From the NCBI GenBank assembly GCA_016199685.1, contig JACQGD010000006.1:1-26451 (forward strand): a stretch of 26,451 nucleotides of DNA, in the 5' to 3' direction. This stretch comes from Candidatus Saccharimonadota bacterium. GTDB lineage: Bacteria > Patescibacteriota > Saccharimonadia > Saccharimonadales > Saccharimonadaceae. Numbering within the stretch: position 1 is the stretch's first letter; each line of letters starts with the position of its first letter. The notes under the pieces are model-generated. The model was not told the DNA's origin. It did no database searches and saw nothing but the letters and a program-made list of their open reading frames with translations. Shown in pieces: positions 22,117-26,451 of this stretch. Made by a program: the position numbers and the translations under genes.

Positions 22117-23727
22117 ATGAGTATGTATACACTCAAATCCATCGTGCAGCGTGGCACGATGCTTGGAGCCGCAGGCGCCCTTTTGGTCGCAGCAGTAGTT
22201 CCAGCATCGTCTGCTTTCGCTGATGCGTTGAATCCATTAACTGAACGTTCTCTAGCACTGTCTAGCTCTGCACCGGGTTACACAGACACAGACGGTTCAG
22301 GCAATGCAGAGACAGCTTATTCACCAGCGGGCTCAGGTCCTAATGGTAAAAAGACTGGCCAAACATTTACCTTCAAGGTAAGCACTAACAGCAGTGTATC
22401 GCCTGCAATTAAGGCATTTACATTGCAGTATTGTACGACTGCCGCAGGAAACTGTTTTGCGCCGGGTGATAACACAGGTGATGCATCACCAAATGGTGAC
22501 AGCGACTTGTCAGACTCAACTCGTTTAGATAACGCGACGTCACATCCTTTAGGAAAGAGTGACCTTGATGTTGTTGGTACATTCGCCAACACAACAACAA
22601 CTGCAGCTGCAGTTGGCGGTCAATTCCAGGTGCTTGTAGGTGGTGTTGCTCAGAACGGATGGTCAATTGAGACTATCAATGCTGAAGATCACATCACACA
22701 CACTGCTCCAACAGGTGTAACGACAGGCAAGAAAAATATGATTCGACTTACTAATGGCACGGGTATCAACCCTGCTGCAGGTGAAGTGGTGCAGATCGTA
22801 TTCAAGGCCTCGACAAGTGCATATATTACCAACCCAGGTAGTGGTTCGTTCTTTGTAAAGATTAATACATACAAGACTGACGCATTGAATCAGCTCATTC
22901 CAAACATTCCTTCAACAGCTAACACAAACATCGTCGATGGTGGTGTAACTGTTGCAAACGTTATGACTGACTCAATCCACATTACTACTAAGGTTTTGGA
23001 AACAATGTCATTCTCAGTCGGTACAGAAAACCGTGACACAACGGCACTGACGGGTGGAAATGTTCATGGTACATGTGATCCTATCCTTGCACCAAACGAT
23101 AACCGTTTGAACTTGGGTAATCCAAATGCAGAATACTCACTCGAAACCACTAGAGCATGGGACGTTAATTCGTACTGGCGTCTTTCATCTAACTCATCAG
23201 GCGGAGCAACTGTGTACTACTCAGGTAATACACTTGCAAATACCGTTGGTGATGAAATTGCTGAAGTCGGCGAAACGAAAGCTGCAAGTACTCCAGGTAC
23301 TGAACAGTTCGGCCTTGGCTTTGTAGATGCTGGTCTTGATACATTTGATGGTGCGTTCACCACACTTGTCTCGGCACCGAACAGTCGTCACAAGACTCCA
23401 GAAAGCTTCCCTTTCAGGACTCTCTCTACTCAGACAAGCGGTAAATACGCTATTGGTACACTTCCTGCTCAGCCAATAAGCACTAACTACAACGCGGCTA
23501 CAGGATCTCTCTATGATGACACTGATCCATCTTCAGTTCAGCCAGGTACTGCGCAATTTGCCTTCCAGAAGTCAAGTCTCACAACTCCTGTGCCAATCGC
23601 TCAGCAAAATGACCAAGTCATTAGCTGTGCAACGGCAAAGATGCGTTATGTAGGTAACATCGGTGCAGATACACCAGCTGGTGTCTACACAACTAAGATT
23701 AACTATCTTGCAGCTCCACAGTATTGA
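22117..23727 (+). CDS. Large exported S-layer-like / surface protein
   Basis: A 536-residue protein with a clear signal peptide ('MLGAAGALLVAAVVPASSAFA' region, cleaved before 'DALNPL'). The mature protein opens with 'LTERSLALSSSAPG', a CPR surface-protein signature also seen at 23835 ('FQERSLFMNNATPG'). It is Thr/Ser/Asn/Ala-rich throughout, with few charged residues. Internal landmarks are 'FTLQYCTTAAGNCF', 'MSFSVGTENRD', 'GTEQFGLGF' and a terminal 'TPAGVYTTKINYLAAPQY'. Good AAGGAG, strong promoter and strong terminator suggest an abundant protein, perhaps the main wall or S-layer component. Adhesion or a coat role is inferred. No catalytic motif is visible. Confidence 0.78.
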   Translation: MSMYTLKSIVQRGTMLGAAGALLVAAVVPASSAFADALNPLTERSLALSSSAPGYTDTDGSGNAETAYSPAGSGPNGKKTGQTFTFKVSTNSSVSPAIKAFTLQYCTTAAGNCFAPGDNTGDASPNGDSDLSDSTRLDNATSHPLGKSDLDVVGTFANTTTTAAAVGGQFQVLVGGVAQNGWSIETINAEDHITHTAPTGVTTGKKNMIRLTNGTGINPAAGEVVQIVFKASTSAYITNPGSGSFFVKINTYKTDALNQLIPNIPSTANTNIVDGGVTVANVMTDSIHITTKVLETMSFSVGTENRDTTALTGGNVHGTCDPILAPNDNRLNLGNPNAEYSLETTRAWDVNSYWRLSSNSSGGATVYYSGNTLANTVGDEIAEVGETKAASTPGTEQFGLGFVDAGLDTFDGAFTTLVSAPNSRHKTPESFPFRTLSTQTSGKYAIGTLPAQPISTNYNAATGSLYDDTDPSSVQPGTAQFAFQKSSLTTPVPIAQQNDQVISCATAKMRYVGNIGADTPAGVYTTKINYLAAPQY

Positions 23728-23760
23728 TATCAATCTTTACTAAAAGTTAGATAAAATCTA

Positions 23761-23794
23761 TAAAATAACCGGTCCGAGAAGGCCGGTTATTTTA
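23761..23794 (+). terminator. Rho-independent terminator
   Basis: A perfect 12-bp stem, taaaataaccgg (23761-23772) with ccggttatttta (23783-23794). The T-rich end of the stem and the following bases make it a typical terminator for the S-layer-like gene. Confidence 0.85.
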
Positions 23795-23822
23795 TTCGCT
23801 ACGCATAACGCTTATAATTTAG

Positions 23823-23828
23823 TACAAT
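23823..23828 (+). promoter_or_regulatory. -10 element giving a leaderless mRNA at 23835
   Basis: TACAAT (23823-23828) ends 7 bases before the ATG at 23835. There is no room for a leader or Shine-Dalgarno. Confidence 0.55.
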
Positions 23829-23834
23829 ACAATC

Positions 23835-24914
23835 ATGCATCATAGGTTTGTCAGGTTTCATTCACGCATCTTTTCATGGCGGTTTGTTGTCACTGAGGAA
23901 TATGCAGCTATCTTTTTAGCACTTCTTATATTTGTGGCGCCTGCCTCAGCGGCAATGCGATTTCAAGAACGCAGTCTCTTTATGAATAATGCGACTCCCG
24001 GAGCTATGAGCTCCTATACGGTTGCCTTTCGTTATATGAGTCCAGTCGCTGTCGGTTCGGTGTATATGAAGTTCTGCATCAATCCGATTCCATACGAGGC
24101 ATGTGTTGTACCTCCAGGGCTTGATGCTTCTAACGCAACACTTAGTGAGCAAACAGGTGAGACAGGCTATTCAATTCTCTCTAAGACAACAAACGAGATT
24201 AAACTTTCTCGACCTGCAAGTATGATTACGACAAACGCTGCTCCGTCGTCATATAAATTTGATAATATAAAAAACCCTACCGATACATCTACGTCGTACT
24301 CTATTCGTCTCCAAAGCTTTGCCTCAACTGATGCGACTGGCTCACAAGTTGATTTTGGTTCGGTAAAAGGGCAAGTGACTGATTCGGTTGTCATTGAAAC
24401 CCAAGTGCCACCTATGCTAATCTTTTGCCTTGCTGAAGAGGTTGCCGACGACTGCGCGAATACGAACGACAATAACTATACCGATATGGGCCAACTTAGC
24501 GCTCAGTCAACACTTAGCGCTCAGTCACAAATGGCAGTAGGGACGAATGCCTCCGGTGGGTTTGCTATAACGGCAAACGGTACTCCTATGTCGGCTGGTA
24601 CGAATGTTATTGATTCATTGAGTAGACCTACCGAGAGTAGGCAAGGAGTTAATCAATTCGGCATGAATTTAGTTGCCAATGATTCAGTGAAGGTTGGGAG
24701 TGATCCTGTGGGTGAGTGGGCAAATGCAATCGCTTCTCCTGACTACAGTCTTCCAAACAGATTCAAATATGTTTCAGGTGACGTCGTAGCGTATTCACCA
24801 AATGTGAGCCTTATGAAGAAATTTACGGTAAGTTATATCGTTAATTCGAATCCTAACCTCCGTGCCGGTGTGTATAGTACAACGATAACGTACATAGCCA
24901 GCGGCCGCTTTTAA
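23835..24914 (+). CDS. Exported surface protein, paralogue of the gene at 21241
   Basis: A 359-residue protein with a basic N-terminus and hydrophobic export segment ('AAIFLALLIFVAPASAAM'). The mature N-terminus 'FQERSLFMNNATPGAMSSYT' followed by 'VYMKFCINPIPYEACVVPPG' parallels the S-layer-like gene. The C-terminal domain ('GVNQFGMNLVANDSVKVGSD', 'NRFKYVSGDVVAY', 'LRAGVYSTTITYIASGRF') aligns motif by motif with the protein at 21241. It thus combines domain types of both neighbours. Four cysteines could form disulfides. The transcript appears leaderless. It is probably a minor component of the same surface assembly. Confidence 0.78.
   Translation: MHHRFVRFHSRIFSWRFVVTEEYAAIFLALLIFVAPASAAMRFQERSLFMNNATPGAMSSYTVAFRYMSPVAVGSVYMKFCINPIPYEACVVPPGLDASNATLSEQTGETGYSILSKTTNEIKLSRPASMITTNAAPSSYKFDNIKNPTDTSTSYSIRLQSFASTDATGSQVDFGSVKGQVTDSVVIETQVPPMLIFCLAEEVADDCANTNDNNYTDMGQLSAQSTLSAQSQMAVGTNASGGFAITANGTPMSAGTNVIDSLSRPTESRQGVNQFGMNLVANDSVKVGSDPVGEWANAIASPDYSLPNRFKYVSGDVVAYSPNVSLMKKFTVSYIVNSNPNLRAGVYSTTITYIASGRF
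24494..24527 (+). repeat. In-frame 18-nt tandem duplication
   Basis: acttagcgctcagtca is repeated at 24494-24509 and 24512-24527 with an 18-base period, encoding LSAQST-LSAQSQ. It lies in a linker of the surface protein and keeps the frame. Confidence 0.8.
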
Positions 24915-24923
24915 TGGTACAAT
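24915..24923 (+). promoter_or_regulatory. Extended -10 promoter of the DUF916-type gene
   Basis: TGGTACAAT (hexamer TACAAT, 24918-24923) directly after the stop of the preceding gene. Transcription is expected near 24930, upstream of a signal-peptide-coding stretch that lacks a normal start codon. Confidence 0.5.
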
Positions 24924-24930
24924 ACTGCTA

Positions 24931-25977
24931 ATACTTATAAAAATTTTTATCGCCGCTATTGCGGTTGTTGCTGCTGGCGCATACTTGTTGCCTGCTGACT
25001 CAGCGTCTGCGCAGTCTGCATCACTTAGTATTACGCCAAAGAAGAACTATGTCATAGAACCAGGTAAAACTGTCAAAGATAAACTGACAATCCGTAATCT
25101 TGATGGCGAGAAGCAGCTCGATCTTACGCTTCGTGTCGTTGACTTTACCTTTAGGGATGACGGTGGTACGCCAAAGCTTATGCTAGATCAGAATGCGCAG
25201 CCAACTACATGGTCGCTGAAGCCATTCCTAAATCTTCCTAAGACAGTCTCTATTCCTGCAAAGGGAAGCAAAACAGTTGATATGAGCTTGTCAATTCCGG
25301 CAAAACACGGTGCGGGTAGTTACTACAGCGCGATTGTCTACTCATCGGGAACTCCTGAAGAAGGTGGCAATGTGGGTCTCAACGCGTCGGGAGTAACCTT
25401 GGCATTCGTCAATATTCCTGGAGCAGTAAAAGAAGACCTAAAGGTAGAGAAATTTGGAGCATATGTTGATTCAACAGAGGGTCAATCTGCTGGCTACACT
25501 TCTCTAACTATGAGCGAACCGGTTCGACTTGCATACACACTAAAGAATAACGGTAACGTTACGGAAGCTCCTGTTGGAACTATTACACTGAAGAGTATGT
25601 TCGGTACTGAATATAAGATTGAAGAGGTTAACCCTAGTGCATCACTTGCGCTGATCGGACAATCTCGAACGTTCTCGGCATGTATTAAACTATCTGCTCA
25701 AGAAGTAGACTTTAATGGTACGAAGTCTGAGGCAAAGAATTGTACTTCTCCAGGCTTGTGGCCGGGCTACTACAGTGCATCGCTCAATCTCTTCTACGGA
25801 CAAAACGGTAATACGACTAAAGAGCTCGCAAGTACTGCTGGATTCTGGTATCTTCCACTCTGGTTCGTCATCATCGTTCTTGTACTACTCGCCGCTGTAG
25901 GAATTGGCATCTGGATAGTCGTCCGCAAGGTTCGTGGCCACGTAAGCCATAGCAAATCAAAAAGAACTCGTCGCTAG
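24931..25977 (+). CDS. DUF916/WxL-interacting-type membrane-anchored surface protein
   Basis: The domain from about residue 30 ('SLSITPKKNYVIEPGKTVKD', 'KLTIRNLDGEKQLDLTLRVVDF', 'KTVSIPAKGSKTVDMSLSIP', 'GAGSYYSAIVYSS') matches DUF916, the peptidoglycan-binding part of WxL-interacting proteins. A second beta domain and a C-terminal transmembrane helix follow ('LPLWFVIIVLVLLAAVGIGI'), with a basic cytoplasmic tail 'KSKRTRR'. The first ordinary start codon is TTG 24985, but that gives a protein lacking its signal peptide. In-frame upstream codons encode 'IKIFIAAIAVVAAGAYLLP' then 'ADSASAQ', a textbook signal peptide. I therefore place the start at an AUA at 24931 (or AUA 24937), 8 bases after the -10; a point error in an ATG is possible. 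The annotated start is thus uncertain. In Gram-positives, WxLIP proteins bridge WxL proteins and the wall. Confidence 0.78.
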   Translation: MLIKIFIAAIAVVAAGAYLLPADSASAQSASLSITPKKNYVIEPGKTVKDKLTIRNLDGEKQLDLTLRVVDFTFRDDGGTPKLMLDQNAQPTTWSLKPFLNLPKTVSIPAKGSKTVDMSLSIPAKHGAGSYYSAIVYSSGTPEEGGNVGLNASGVTLAFVNIPGAVKEDLKVEKFGAYVDSTEGQSAGYTSLTMSEPVRLAYTLKNNGNVTEAPVGTITLKSMFGTEYKIEEVNPSASLALIGQSRTFSACIKLSAQEVDFNGTKSEAKNCTSPGLWPGYYSASLNLFYGQNGNTTKELASTAGFWYLPLWFVIIVLVLLAAVGIGIWIVVRKVRGHVSHSKSKRTRR

Positions 25978-26014
25978 TAAATAAAAAACCTTTTGTAACT
26001 GCTACAAAGCACGA

Positions 26015-26020
26015 TACAAT
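26015..26020 (+). promoter_or_regulatory. -10 element of the gene at 26031
   Basis: TACAAT (26015-26020), with a weak TTGTAA (25993-25998) 16 bases upstream, lies 11 bases before the ATG at 26031. The leader would be a few bases at most. Confidence 0.45.
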
Positions 26021-26030
26021 AAGCATAATC

Positions 26031-26451
26031 ATGGTACATAAGATTCGTTTAAGCGCTCAGTGGGTATTGCCGATTTCAATCGGCGTATGCCTGCTGGCGC
26101 TTTTTGCGTTTCCTAAGACTGTCGATGCACTCACTCCGATTCCAACGCCTGCGCCGAAGCCTGGTTCATATGGACTCGAAGCAACGAAAACGAAGGCGCC
26201 GCCTACACAAGGTGCAACGATTACCACTCCAGGAAATGGAACTGGCACAGCAACCTCGCCGATTACTGTGAATGGCATCTGTCCATCTGGTCTCCTTGTA
26301 CAGGTACTTAATAATGGGGTGATGGTTGGCTCGGTGATGTGTAATAATGGCAGCTTTACATTACAAGTAAGCCTGTTCGCTGGGACAAACGAGCTGAGCG
26401 CTATCGTCTATGATGAACTTGATCAGGCTGGTCCACCATCGAACACTGTGA
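26031..26451 (+). CDS. Exported Ig-like-domain protein, 3' end outside the window
   Basis: The first 140 residues of a protein that runs off the window. The signal peptide is 'WVLPISIGVCLLALFAFPKT' then 'VDA'. A Pro/Thr-rich linker ('TPIPTPAPKPGSYG') follows. The first beta-rich module reads 'SPITVNGICPSGLLVQVLNN', 'GVMVGSVMCNNGSFTLQVSL' and 'FAGTNELSAIVYDELDQAGP', the strand pattern of a bacterial Ig-like domain ('G....a.V.v...g.......i.L..G.N.i.a...D'). It is the next gene in the surface locus and is likely a further exported component. Overall length and any membrane anchor cannot be seen. Confidence 0.72.
   Translation, partial: MVHKIRLSAQWVLPISIGVCLLALFAFPKTVDALTPIPTPAPKPGSYGLEATKTKAPPTQGATITTPGNGTGTATSPITVNGICPSGLLVQVLNNGVMVGSVMCNNGSFTLQVSLFAGTNELSAIVYDELDQAGPPSNTV

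Noticed and set aside
25992..26008. Hairpin tttgta/tacaaa as a terminator after the DUF916-type gene
   Set aside because: The 6-bp stem has no T run after it and overlaps the promoter region of the next gene.
1..26451. CRISPR arrays, insertion sequences, tRNA and rRNA genes
   Set aside because: I saw no regularly spaced repeats, transposase genes with terminal repeats, cloverleaf sequences or rRNA-like stretches when reading the window; weak cases could be missed without a program.

Overview
The window looks like a chromosomal segment of a Candidatus Saccharibacteria (TM7) or closely related Patescibacteria/CPR genome. The main evidence is the set of secreted proteins: a giant protein that begins with the 'FQGRL' domain, several membrane-anchored proteins with short cytoplasmic tails, and S-layer-like proteins opening with 'RSL...PG'. 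Gene packing is tight and many genes appear to be read from leaderless mRNAs with extended -10 promoters. The standard genetic code works throughout. The phylum assignment is an inference, because there is no rRNA or other marker gene here.

Layout. 1-1982: two overlapping genes with PD-(D/E)XK nuclease cores, visibly AT-rich; the first is cut by the window edge. 2089-3512: two tandem membrane-anchored proteins that look like a partial duplication. 3562-4456: a divergent MarR regulator/VOC (glyoxalase-like) pair sharing a perfect palindromic operator. 4545-5751: a small membrane protein and a truncated PhnB-like domain fused to a membrane anchor and a Ser/Thr/Pro tail. 5838-7225: a broken photolyase-related gene. 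7272-7459: a tiny self-contained unit encoding a 21-residue peptide. 7491-10142: a 2H phosphoesterase, a YdeI/OmpD-associated protein, and two single-pass membrane proteins, one with a frameshifted C-terminus. 10284-13367: a 1027-residue secreted fibre/adhesin-like protein.

13763-20115 is the centre of interest: a seven-gene, mostly overlapping operon for an F1-type ATPase. Clear alpha, gamma, beta and epsilon genes and a delta-like gene are present. No subunit a, no ordinary c and no membrane-anchored b is encoded. In their place are a soluble coiled-coil protein and a secreted-type protein ending in a two-helix hairpin with a c-subunit-like 'GRNP' loop but no carboxylate at the usual ion-binding position. 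This suggests an F1-like motor on a non-standard membrane base, comparable in concept to the F1-like X0 ATPases of mycoplasmas. Whether the genome also holds an ordinary F1Fo cannot be seen here.

20112-26451: a membrane-anchored beta-helix protein converges on the ATPase operon. After it come three exported proteins that share motifs ('QFG', then 'FKYxSG' in two of them, then a terminal 'AGxY'), a DUF916/WxL-interacting-type membrane protein, and the start of an exported Ig-like-domain protein. Together these resemble a WxL/WxLIP-type cell-surface locus. The ATPase operon is therefore embedded between surface-structure genes.
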